From Actinomycetes bacterium (GTDB lineage Bacteria; Actinomycetota; Actinomycetes; S36-B12), in the NCBI GenBank assembly GCA_024641635.1, contig JAHECS010000029.1, positions 1 through 40,402 on the forward strand: a stretch of DNA of 40,402 bases. The letters are read 5' to 3'. Below are positions 17,218 through 26,800 of this stretch, piece by piece. A program made the translations under genes and the position numbers. How positions within the stretch are numbered: position 1 is the first letter of the stretch; each line of letters begins with the position of its first letter. The notes below the pieces were generated by a model. It did not search any database, had not been told where the DNA came from, and saw nothing but the letters and a program-made list of their open reading frames with translations.

Positions 17218-18842
17218 TGCGCGTGATGGCTCAGATGGCCATGGTGATGAACCTGGACAAGTGCATCGGCTGCCACACCTGCTCCGTCACGTGCAAGCAG
17301 GCGTGGACGAACCGCGCGGGTGTCGAGTACGTGTGGTTCAACAACGTGGAGACCCGCCCGGGGCAGGGCTACCCGCGGACCTACCAGGACCAGGGCAGGT
17401 GGAAGGGCGGCTGGACGGTCAAGAGGGGAAAGCTGCGGCTGCGTTCCGGCGGTCGGATGAAGCGCCTCGCCCAGATCTTCAGCAACCCCAACCTGCCGAC
17501 CATGGACGACTACTACGAGCCGTGGACCTACGAGTACGACATGCTGCTGTCCTCGCCGCTCGGCGAGCACACGCCGGTTGCGCGTCCGAAGTCGCTGATC
17601 TCAGGCAAGAACATGAAGATCGAGTGGTCCGCCAACTGGGATGACGACCTCGCCGGTGGCCCGGAGCTTGCGCCCAAGGATCCCGTTCTCGTGAAGATCA
17701 GGGACCAGGTCGGCGACCGCGTGAAGATGGAGTTCGAGCAGGCGTTCATGTTCTACCTGCCGCGCATCTGCGAGCACTGCCTCAATCCTGCGTGCGTCGC
17801 CTCGTGCCCGTCCGGCGCGATGTACAAGCGCAGCGAGGACGGCATCGTGCTCGTCGACCAGGACCAGTGCCGTGGATGGCGCATGTGCGTCAGTGGCTGC
17901 CCGTACAAGAAGGTGTACTTCAACCACAGGACGGGCAAGGCCGAGAAGTGCACGATGTGCTACCCGCGCATCGAGGTCGGCATGCCGACTGTCTGCTCCG
18001 AGACGTGCGTGGGCCGGCTGAGGTACATCGGCCTGTTCCTCTACGACGCCGACAAGGTCACGGCCGCTGCGGCCGTCGAGGACGAACGTGACCTGCTCGA
18101 GGCCCAGCTCGACCTCCTGCTCGATCCCGAGGACCCTCAGGTTCAGGAGGCCGCACGGCGCGACGGCATCCCCGAGGACTGGCTGAGCGCGGCCGTCCGT
18201 TCCCCGGTCTACAAGCTCGCCAAGGTGTACCGAGTCGCGCTGCCCCTGCATCCGGAGTACCGGACGATGCCGATGGTCTGGTACGTGCCGCCGTTGTCAC
18301 CGGTGGTCGATGCACTGCGCGACACCGGCAACGACGCGGAGGATGCGGGCAACCTCTTCGGTGCGCTCGACGCGCTTCGGATCCCGATCGAGTACCTGGC
18401 GGAGCTCTTCACCGCCGGCGACATCGGGCCTGTCCGGTCGTCGCTGCAGAAGCTCGCCGCGATGCGCTCGTACATGCGCGACGTGAACCTCGGACGTGAG
18501 ACCCGGCCGGACATCCCGGCGGCGGTGGGGATGGACGAGGAGTCGCTGTACGAGATGTACCGCCTCCTCGCGATCGCGAAGTACGAGGACCGGTACGTCA
18601 TCCCCAAGGCGCACACGGAGACGGCTCGCGAGCTCGAGGAGCTGGCGTGCGCGGTCGACTATGCCGGCGGAGCCGGCCATGTGTCTGGGCCTTTCGGCGA
18701 GGTGTCGGGGCGACCGGTGCCAGTGGCCGTCGAGACCTTCCACGCGCTGAAGGAGCGCCAGACGACGGAGGTCATCATCCCCGTCGAGGCGGTCCGGGTG
18801 AACCTGCGGAACTGGGATGGGCTGGGTGGTGGCGATGAGTGA
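17217..18842 (+). CDS. narH: Respiratory nitrate reductase beta subunit
   Basis: NarH carries four Fe-S clusters that relay electrons from NarI to NarG. The 541-residue product shows CIGCHTCSVTCKQAW (residues 16-30), CEHCLNPACVASCPSGA, CRGWRMCVSGCPYKK and CTMCYPRIEVG...CSETCVGRLRYIG. Trp221 replaces a cysteine in CRGWRMC, which in this family produces the one [3Fe-4S] cluster, as in E. coli NarH. The C-terminal NarH-specific domain is present (FHALKERQTTEVIIP). The ATG overlaps the narG stop (TGATG) and the end overlaps narJ by 8 bp, so it is tightly coupled. ATG 17226 is a possible alternative start three codons in. Confidence 0.97.
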   Translation: MRVMAQMAMVMNLDKCIGCHTCSVTCKQAWTNRAGVEYVWFNNVETRPGQGYPRTYQDQGRWKGGWTVKRGKLRLRSGGRMKRLAQIFSNPNLPTMDDYYEPWTYEYDMLLSSPLGEHTPVARPKSLISGKNMKIEWSANWDDDLAGGPELAPKDPVLVKIRDQVGDRVKMEFEQAFMFYLPRICEHCLNPACVASCPSGAMYKRSEDGIVLVDQDQCRGWRMCVSGCPYKKVYFNHRTGKAEKCTMCYPRIEVGMPTVCSETCVGRLRYIGLFLYDADKVTAAAAVEDERDLLEAQLDLLLDPEDPQVQEAARRDGIPEDWLSAAVRSPVYKLAKVYRVALPLHPEYRTMPMVWYVPPLSPVVDALRDTGNDAEDAGNLFGALDALRIPIEYLAELFTAGDIGPVRSSLQKLAAMRSYMRDVNLGRETRPDIPAAVGMDEESLYEMYRLLAIAKYEDRYVIPKAHTETARELEELACAVDYAGGAGHVSGPFGEVSGRPVPVAVETFHALKERQTTEVIIPVEAVRVNLRNWDGLGGGDE

Positions 18843-19467
18843 TCGATCGACGGCTGCGGCGCGGTTGGCCTGCTCCTGGCTCCTGTCGTACCCCGACGAA
18901 CGGCTGCTGGCGCAGCTCGACGGGATCGCGGCGATCGCGGAGGAGCTTCCCGCCTCGTCAGGGGATCCCATCCGCGCCTTCCTGGACCATCTGTCCGGGA
19001 CTCCGTTGACGGTCGTGCAGGAGCACTACGTCGTCATGTTCGACATGAAGAGGAAGGCGTGCCCCTACCTCACGTACTGGACCGACGGTGACACCCGGAA
19101 CCGGGGAAGGGCGATCCTGCGGTTCAAGCAGGCGTATCTCGATGCGGGCTTCGAGCTGGGCAGCGAGGAGCTGCCCGACCACCTGTCCGTCGTGCTGGAG
19201 TTCGCCGCCGTGGGCGACCGGCTGACCGGAGAGGCCTTGCTGGCCGAGCATCAGGAGGCCATCCATCTCCTTCGTGACGCCCTCGCCCGGATGGAGTCGG
19301 CCTACGTGCACGTCCTCGACGGGGTCGTCGCCACCCTGCCGGCGGTGACGCCGGAGATCAGGCAGCGGATGGCGGACATCGCCGCGTCGGGACCGCCCAG
19401 CGAGAGCGTCGGGCTGGAGCCCTTCGGTGCGGCGCTGAGCCTCGAGCCCCTGGGAGCGCGTCGATGA
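18835..19467 (+). CDS. narJ: Nitrate reductase assembly chaperone
   Basis: NarJ binds apo-NarG and assists molybdenum cofactor insertion and membrane attachment; it is not part of the finished enzyme. The 210-residue helical protein has the family core QEHYVVMFDMKRKACPYLTY followed by WTDGDTRNRGRA, and LPDHLSVVLEFAA. ATG 18835 (MSDRSTAAARLACSW) is chosen, inside the narH end and preceded by GGGTGG; an in-frame ATG at 18817 would add six residues without an evident ribosome site. The stop overlaps the narI ATG by 4 bp. Confidence 0.94.
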   Translation: MSDRSTAAARLACSWLLSYPDERLLAQLDGIAAIAEELPASSGDPIRAFLDHLSGTPLTVVQEHYVVMFDMKRKACPYLTYWTDGDTRNRGRAILRFKQAYLDAGFELGSEELPDHLSVVLEFAAVGDRLTGEALLAEHQEAIHLLRDALARMESAYVHVLDGVVATLPAVTPEIRQRMADIAASGPPSESVGLEPFGAALSLEPLGARR

Positions 19468-20198
19468 GCGCGAAGGACATCCTCCTGTGGGTGGTGCTGC
19501 CCTACGTCACCATCGCCGTCTTCGTGACCGGGACGCTCTGGCGCTATCGCTACGACAAGTTCGGCTGGACGACGCGGTCGAGTCAGCTGTACGAGCGCAG
19601 GCTGATCCGCATCGCCAGTCCGATCTTCCACATCGGCATCCTCGCCGTCGTCGTCGGGCACGTGATCGGGCTCCTCATCCCGGAGTCGTGGACGGACGCG
19701 GCGCGGGTCAGCGAGGACATGTACCACCTCATGGCGGTGGGGATCGGCCTGGTGGCGGGCGCCTGCACCCTGTTCGGCGTGGTGATGCTCATCTACCGGC
19801 GCCGGACCACCGGGCCGGTGTTCGCCGCCACGACGAGGAACGACAAGACCATGTACGTGTTCCTGGTCGCGGCGATCTGCCTCGGACTTCTGACGACGCT
19901 GATCGGCTCGGGCATCGTCGGCGACGGGTACAACTACCGCGAGACGGTCTCGCCCTGGTTCCGCTCGATCTTCCTGCTGAACCCGCAGCCGGAGCTGATG
20001 GCCGAGTCGCTGCCGTCCTTCCAGATCCATGCCGTCGCCGGCATGCTGCTGTTCATCGCCTGGCCGTTCACCCGGCTTGTCCACGCCTTCAGCGCGCCGC
20101 TCGGGTACGTGTTCCGGCCGTACGTGGTCTACCGGGACCGAGGGCCCCATGACTCCGGCAGCCGCCCCTCCCGCCGTGGTTGGGAGCGCGTCGGCTGA
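19464..20198 (+). CDS. narI: Respiratory nitrate reductase gamma subunit (cytochrome b)
   Basis: NarI is the di-haem b membrane anchor that oxidises menaquinol and passes electrons to NarH. The 244 residues form five helices. Haem-ligand histidines are visible in FHIGILAVVVGHVIG (helix 2) and in FQIHAVAGMLLFIAWPFTRLVHAF (written here as separate motifs IHAVAGML and RLVHAF, helix 5), matching the two pairs of E. coli NarI. It is the last nar gene, coupled to narJ by ATGA. A hairpin repeat lies 6 bp past the stop. Confidence 0.95.
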   Translation: MSAKDILLWVVLPYVTIAVFVTGTLWRYRYDKFGWTTRSSQLYERRLIRIASPIFHIGILAVVVGHVIGLLIPESWTDAARVSEDMYHLMAVGIGLVAGACTLFGVVMLIYRRRTTGPVFAATTRNDKTMYVFLVAAICLGLLTTLIGSGIVGDGYNYRETVSPWFRSIFLLNPQPELMAESLPSFQIHAVAGMLLFIAWPFTRLVHAFSAPLGYVFRPYVVYRDRGPHDSGSRPSRRGWERVG

Positions 20199-20204
20199 CC
20201 TCCC

Positions 20205-20273
20205 CACCGCCGAGAGGCACGCCGTGGTCGTGAAACGAGGGGTTTCACGACCACGGCGTGCCTCTCGGCGGTG
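20205..20273. repeat. Intergenic long-hairpin repeat, copy 3 of 4
   Basis: A perfect 32-bp stem (20205-20236 with 20242-20273) encloses the loop GAGGG. It starts 7 bp after the narI TGA. The variable pair is C20223-G20255. Unlike copies 1 and 2, the next gene downstream points the same way, so here it separates the nar operon from the secreted-protein genes. Confidence 0.93.
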
Positions 20274-20478
20274 CTGGGGCGGTGATTTCGGGGCAGGTGA
20301 CGCACGGCGTGTCGTTGTCCCATCAATCACTTCTGCCCCTATCGTCACGTTCGCCCCACAGCAGGCGACCCTGCCGACGGCGCACACGCACGGCCGCACC
20401 TGACACAACTCGATATCGGCGCTGCCGGACTCCACGGGGGGAGGCCGTCACCCTTCCCCTCGGATATGGAGTACCGCC
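20274..20478 (+). other. 205-bp leader region of the secreted-protein genes
   Basis: No gene was found here. A weak promoter can be drawn from TTGTCC (20315-20320) and TATCGT (20340-20345), with a long 19-bp spacer, which would leave a leader of about 130 nt. GGAG at 20468-20471 is the ribosome site for the ATG at 20479. No riboswitch class was recognised in the leader. Confidence 0.35.
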
Positions 20479-20934
20479 ATGAAGCGCATGACACGAACCG
20501 GCTACGTGATCGCCGGGACGACAGCAGCAGCACTCGTCCTCGGCGGCGGCATCGCCGTCGCCTACTGGACGAGCTCCGGAACCGGAACCGGCACCGCGGC
20601 CGCAGGCACCACGTCTGCCGTCACGATCGCCCAGACCGGGTCCATCACCGGCCTGTATCCCGGTGGCGATCCGGCAACCATCAGCATCGACATCACCAAC
20701 CCCGACGCGAGCGCCGTCACGATCGCGAACGTGGCCGCGACGGTATCGGGCACGAACAAGACCGGCTGCACGGCTGCCGACTTCACCATCAGCGGGAACG
20801 CCTGGGATGGTGGCACGATCGCCGGTGGAGCCACCCAGTCGGCATCGGATGCCACGATCGCCATGGTGAACGCAACCACGAGCCAGGATGCCTGCAAGGG
20901 CGCGACGGTGAACCTCGCCTTCGCGGCGAGCTGA
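20479..20934 (+). CDS. Small secreted beta-rich protein, first of a three-gene set
   Basis: 151 residues. A signal peptide (residues 1 to about 28: basic MKRMTR, hydrophobic core, AVA) is followed at once by YWTSSGTGTGTA (29-40). The mature part is Thr/Ala/Gly-rich with alternating hydrophobic residues, suggesting a beta sandwich, and has one cysteine pair (C97, C139), the second in SQDACKGAT. The post-signal motif resembles that of proteins processed like TasA/camelysin, but no SipW-type peptidase is in the window and I do not recognise the family. GGAG 8 nt upstream supports the ATG. The next gene shares its Cys-bearing domain. Function unknown; likely exported to the cell surface. Confidence 0.8.
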   Translation: MKRMTRTGYVIAGTTAAALVLGGGIAVAYWTSSGTGTGTAAAGTTSAVTIAQTGSITGLYPGGDPATISIDITNPDASAVTIANVAATVSGTNKTGCTAADFTISGNAWDGGTIAGGATQSASDATIAMVNATTSQDACKGATVNLAFAAS

Positions 20935-20976
20935 CGCGACTGGGCTCCTCAACGGCTGCCGTCCGGCTCCTGAGCC

Positions 20977-21552
20977 ATGGACACGGATTCCCTGACTGAC
21001 ACGCCGCACGTGCCCGGGCACGTGGAGAGGCGTCGATCCCAGCACGCGTTCCCCGTGCTGCTCGGCGTCGTCCTCCTCGTGCTCGGCGCGTGCGCCTCGT
21101 TCGCCATCGTCATGACCAACGGACCCGACTACCGGGCGGCGGCGCAACCCTTCTCCGTCGGCGGCACGGACGTGTCCGTGACCGTCGGGGCTCCGGACCG
21201 CCTCGGACCGTTGGAGCCCCTCGAGTTCAACGTCGCTCTGGCGAACGGGCCGATCGCCCTCGGGGACCCCGGCCAACTCGTCATCTCGGTGTCGAACCCC
21301 ACCGATCGGGCGATCGAGGTGGACGCACTCGTCATCGACGTTCTCGAGCCGTCGACGCCAGGCTGCCGGGCGGAGTGGTTCACGTTGCGCTACGACTCTC
21401 CGAATGCGGATGCGCCCCTTCTGGTGGACGCCGGGGGGTCGTCGGACCTGTCCGTCGCCTACACCCTGGTCGATCTGGCCGGTACCAATCAGGACGCCTG
21501 CCAGGGCGCCACATTCCCGTTGTCCATCAGGGGATCGGGGCGGCCCGTGTGA
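20977..21552 (+). CDS. Membrane-anchored protein sharing the cysteine-pair beta domain, second of the set
   Basis: 191 residues. A short cytoplasmic tail (1-22, ending ERRRSQ) is followed by one hydrophobic helix (about 24-46). The external domain has C130 and C175 in TPGCRAEWFTL and NQDACQGAT. It parallels the preceding protein: GDPGQLVISVSNP matches GGDPATISIDITNP, and NQDACQGAT matches SQDACKGAT, with similar Cys spacing (45 versus 42). So the first two genes look like paralogues, one released and one anchored. No convincing ribosome site precedes ATG 20977. The stop overlaps the next gene's GTG by 4 bp. No known family recognised. Confidence 0.72.
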   Translation: MDTDSLTDTPHVPGHVERRRSQHAFPVLLGVVLLVLGACASFAIVMTNGPDYRAAAQPFSVGGTDVSVTVGAPDRLGPLEPLEFNVALANGPIALGDPGQLVISVSNPTDRAIEVDALVIDVLEPSTPGCRAEWFTLRYDSPNADAPLLVDAGGSSDLSVAYTLVDLAGTNQDACQGATFPLSIRGSGRPV

Positions 21553-24056
21553 CGCGAGCCTCGGCGCGTGGAACGGCCACGCGCGTCTCAGCCCGGTGGC
21601 TCGTCGCCGCCGGGCTCGTCGGCGTGGTCGGACTCCAGCCGGGCACGGCCCACGCCTTCTGGACGGGGCAGGGATCGGGCACGGGGACCGCTCGGGTGGC
21701 AACCCTCGAGAAGCCGGTGGTGACCGCGTCATCGCCGCAGTACTCCGCGCGCGTGCGCGTGGAGTGGACGGCTCCTGTGGTGCCTGCGGGCATGCTCATC
21801 ACCGGCTACCGGGTGTCGCGGGTAGCTGCGGGCGTGCCCACTGGGGTCTGCGGCACGGACAGCACGACGACCCTCCCGGCGGCGACCCTCGACTGCGTCG
21901 ACAGCGGTCTGGCTGATGGGCAGTACGACTACACCGTCACCGCCGTGGTCGGGTCGTGGACGACGACAGGGCAGACCGCAGGACCCGTCACCGTCGCGGC
22001 CGACCGCACTCCGCCCGGGATCCGGCTCGTCGGCGTCGAGCCGAGCACGGCACTGCTCGACCACCGCTCGGGGGCGTACCTCCTCTTCTACCGGCCGAGC
22101 GCGCCGACTGGCGGCTACCTGCGCCTCGACGCCGAGCTCACTGACACCGAGGTGGGTCCGGCGTCCGCGACGTTCCCGAGGGTGACGGCGTCCGGCTGGA
22201 CGCACCCGGCCGAGACGGTGACCTCCGGTACCGGCGCCGAGCCGACCATCACGTACCGCTCGGGATACTTCGCCTACGGCCCGGGCGCTGCGAATCCGGG
22301 CACGATCACCGTGACCGGGGCCGATGACCGGGGCAACGAGGCCACGAAGGACATCACCGTGGTCGCGGACACCGCTGGCCCGACCGGCGGCGTCGTCGTC
22401 GTCAACGGCAGCGCGGCGACCACCGGCGGATCGACCTCGAGAGCCACCGGAGCCTTCTCCGTCTCCTCGAGGACGGACTTCACTGAGGCACAGACCACGG
22501 CGGCGGTCGGACTGGCGTCGTCGACCCTCGTCCGGGAGTCGGCGGCCTACGCCGGTGGCGCCTGCGGCAGCTTCTCGGGTGCCACCACCCTGACGGATCC
22601 GATCCCGATCGCCCAGACCGGTCTCACGGACGGCTGCTACCGCTACAGCCTGATCGGCGCGGATCTCCTGGGCAACACATCCACCGTCAACACGACCGTG
22701 TCTCTCGACACGACGGCGCCGTCGGGTGGCGCCGTCCGCGCCAACGGCGTCGACGCGTCACCCGCAGGGACTGTCTCGACAAGCCGCACGGGGACCTGGT
22801 CGCTCACCCGCACCGACTACACGGACGCCCAGTCGGGCATGGGCACGTCCACCCTCGGTCTGGCCCAGGCGACTCTGGCTGCCGGCAGCTGTGGGGCCTT
22901 CGGGTCGCCGACGGTGCTCACCGGATCGCCAGGAGTGACCGCCGTGGCGACGGGGTGCTACCTGTACACACTCACCGGCGTGAACGCCAACGGACTCGCG
23001 GCCTCGACGTCGACGACGGTCTGGGTCGATCGCGCGGTTCCCACCGGCGGGGCGCTGAGCGTCAACGGGACTGCCGCAAGCGCGGCGGGCTCGTCGTCGA
23101 CGAGCAATGCGGCTTCAGTGACGGTGAACTCACTGGTGAGCTTCGTCGATGCTGAGTCGGGGATCTCCTCGAATGTCCTCACCGATGCTGTCGCACCGCT
23201 CGCCAACGGCACCTGCGGCACCTTCGGGGCGGAGGCCACGGTGACGACGTCCGCCGCTCCGTTCACCGTGGCCGGCCTCGCCGACGGCTGCCATCGGTTC
23301 ACGCTCACCGGCACCGACGTCGCAGGCAACAGCTCGGCGATCAGCACGACCGTCCGCGTCGACGCGTCGCCGCCGTCCGGTGCGTCGTTCACGGTCAACG
23401 GTGTCGCGGCGTCCGCGACGGGAACGGTCGCCTACACGCAGGCCGCAGCCACGACGGTGGTGTGGAGCAAGTTCGCGGACGCCCAGTCCGGGATGTCAGC
23501 CGCGCTGCTCGAGCGGACTCGGAGCACGTCCCTGACCAACGGCGTCTGCGTCGAGCCCTACAGCTCCCCTGTCACCGTGACCAGTGGTCTCACCCCGGTC
23601 AGCGGGACGACGAACCAGAACCTCCCGACGAACGGCCGGTGCTACCTGTACGTCCTCAGCGGCACGAACACCTACGGCCTGACCTCGACCGTCCAGCTCG
23701 TGCTCTGGTTCGACTCATCGGTCCCTGCGGTGACCGGCAAGTTCACGGTGAACGGGGTTAACGGCAGCGCCTCGGGCACCTCGTCGACGAGCGCCAGCGG
23801 CACCTTCACGGTGAGCAAACTGGCGACCTTCAGCGACGCCCAGTCCGGAATGGCCGCGAGTGTGGTGACGCGCACCTGGGCGCCGGCTTCCGGCGGTGTG
23901 TGCGGTGCCTTCGATCCGGCGACGACCGTCGACCTTGGCGGCACGGTTCCGGTGCAGCAGACGGCGCTGGCCCCCGGCTGCTACCGGTACGTCCAGTCGG
24001 GCACGAACGGCGTCGGCGGCGTCACTGATCTGTCGACCACGGTCGTCGTCGGCTGA
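21549..24056 (+). CDS. Large secreted repeat protein (FN3-like plus five Ig-like repeats), third of the set
   Basis: 835 residues. A signal peptide (1 to about 36, ending AHA) is followed by FWTGQGSGTGTA (37-48), the same post-signal motif as the first gene. An FN3-like domain (about 55-150; VRVEWTAPVVPAGMLITGYRV) and a beta domain (about 153-277) lead to five tandem repeats starting near 278, 391, 498, 609 and 726. There is no LPXTG, no C-terminal helix and no obvious wall-binding domain, so it is released or held by other partners. GTG 21549 is taken as start because it overlaps the preceding stop (GTGA) and places the signal peptide at the N-terminus; the same frame is open upstream only as a shadow of that gene. 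A surface-structure or adhesin role is inference. Confidence 0.8.
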   Translation: MTRASARGTATRVSARWLVAAGLVGVVGLQPGTAHAFWTGQGSGTGTARVATLEKPVVTASSPQYSARVRVEWTAPVVPAGMLITGYRVSRVAAGVPTGVCGTDSTTTLPAATLDCVDSGLADGQYDYTVTAVVGSWTTTGQTAGPVTVAADRTPPGIRLVGVEPSTALLDHRSGAYLLFYRPSAPTGGYLRLDAELTDTEVGPASATFPRVTASGWTHPAETVTSGTGAEPTITYRSGYFAYGPGAANPGTITVTGADDRGNEATKDITVVADTAGPTGGVVVVNGSAATTGGSTSRATGAFSVSSRTDFTEAQTTAAVGLASSTLVRESAAYAGGACGSFSGATTLTDPIPIAQTGLTDGCYRYSLIGADLLGNTSTVNTTVSLDTTAPSGGAVRANGVDASPAGTVSTSRTGTWSLTRTDYTDAQSGMGTSTLGLAQATLAAGSCGAFGSPTVLTGSPGVTAVATGCYLYTLTGVNANGLAASTSTTVWVDRAVPTGGALSVNGTAASAAGSSSTSNAASVTVNSLVSFVDAESGISSNVLTDAVAPLANGTCGTFGAEATVTTSAAPFTVAGLADGCHRFTLTGTDVAGNSSAISTTVRVDASPPSGASFTVNGVAASATGTVAYTQAAATTVVWSKFADAQSGMSAALLERTRSTSLTNGVCVEPYSSPVTVTSGLTPVSGTTNQNLPTNGRCYLYVLSGTNTYGLTSTVQLVLWFDSSVPAVTGKFTVNGVNGSASGTSSTSASGTFTVSKLATFSDAQSGMAASVVTRTWAPASGGVCGAFDPATTVDLGGTVPVQQTALAPGCYRYVQSGTNGVGGVTDLSTTVVVG
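22380..24056 (+). repeat. Five tandem protein repeats of 107-117 residues within the secreted repeat protein
   Basis: Units begin at 22380, 22719, 23040, 23373 and 23724. Each opens with a PxGGxxxVNG-like strand and carries a Ser/Thr linker, most units have a DAQSGM- or DAESGI-like phrase, and each has a Cys in CG(S/T/A)F or its equivalent, a second Cys in GCYRY, GCHRF or RCYLY, and a closing STTVxVD-like strand. The unit length, paired cysteines and strand pattern suggest Ig-like beta sandwiches, each with one disulfide. Units have diverged, so the array is not a recent duplication. Confidence 0.85.
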
Positions 24057-24094
24057 TCCGCCGCCACCCCCCGCCCGTCCGCCCGTCCACCCAC

Positions 24095-24160
24095 CCGCCG
24101 AGAGGCACGCTGTGGTCGTGAAACCGGGGTGGTTCACGACCACAGCGTGCCTCTCGGCGG
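24095..24160. repeat. Intergenic long-hairpin repeat, copy 4 of 4
   Basis: A 28-bp stem (24095-24122 with 24133-24160) continues past one unpaired A (24123) into two more pairs around the loop GGGGT. The right arm has lost one T of the TTT found in other copies, the only arm mismatch in the family. The variable pair is T24111-A24144, as in copy 1. It lies 39 bp after the stop at 24056. The bases between are an unusually C-rich tract (about 24060-24096). It separates the secreted-protein genes from the dnaK promoter. Confidence 0.92.
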
Positions 24161-24176
24161 TGTGAGGGAGGTCACA

Positions 24177-24195
24177 TTGAGCCGAGGGGGCTCAG
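24177..24195. promoter_or_regulatory. Second, divergent HAIR-like HspR site upstream of dnaK
   Basis: TTGAGC-N7-GCTCAG keeps the HAIR geometry (6-7-6) and the symmetric GAGC/GCTC core. The T/A of the canonical TTGAGT/ACTCAA is replaced by C/G on both sides. Its centre is 56 bp upstream of the proximal HAIR. Streptomyces dnaK promoters also have several inverted repeats of this kind. Confidence 0.5.
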
Positions 24196-24232
24196 GGAAT
24201 GCCTCACGGGGCTCCGCGGTTGTCACATGTAG

Positions 24233-24251
24233 TTGAGTCACCTCGACTCAA
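24233..24251. promoter_or_regulatory. HAIR operator (HspR binding site) of the dnaK operon
   Basis: TTGAGT-N7-ACTCAA matches the HspR-associated inverted repeat CTTGAGT-N7-ACTCAAG except for its outermost pair. It lies 100 bp before the dnaK ATG. TTGTCA (24220-24225) with a 17-bp spacer points to TCGACT (24243-24248) as a weak -10, so bound HspR would cover the promoter. The matching repressor gene, hspR, is fourth in the same operon. Confidence 0.88.
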
Positions 24252-24287
24252 AGAGTCTGAGCCATGAGTTGCGTGGCAGATTCCTGA

Positions 24288-26779
<2,492 letters not shown>

Positions 26780-26800
26780 CCAGGACGCTAGGACGAGGAC

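Noticed and set aside
20965-20976. GGCTC-CT-GAGCC hairpin before the second secreted-protein gene
   Set aside because: A 5-bp stem with a 2-nt loop is expected by chance in GC-rich DNA and cannot fold well.
120-24160. Hairpin repeats as parts of a CRISPR array or insertion-sequence ends
   Set aside because: Copies lie kilobases apart with ordinary genes between, there are no spacers, no transposase and no target duplications that I could see.
120-24165. Open frames running through each hairpin repeat that encode the same short peptide (for example TTTACLSA)
   Set aside because: The shared peptide results from the repeated DNA itself; it appears in unrelated frames on both strands, with no start sites or conserved flanks.
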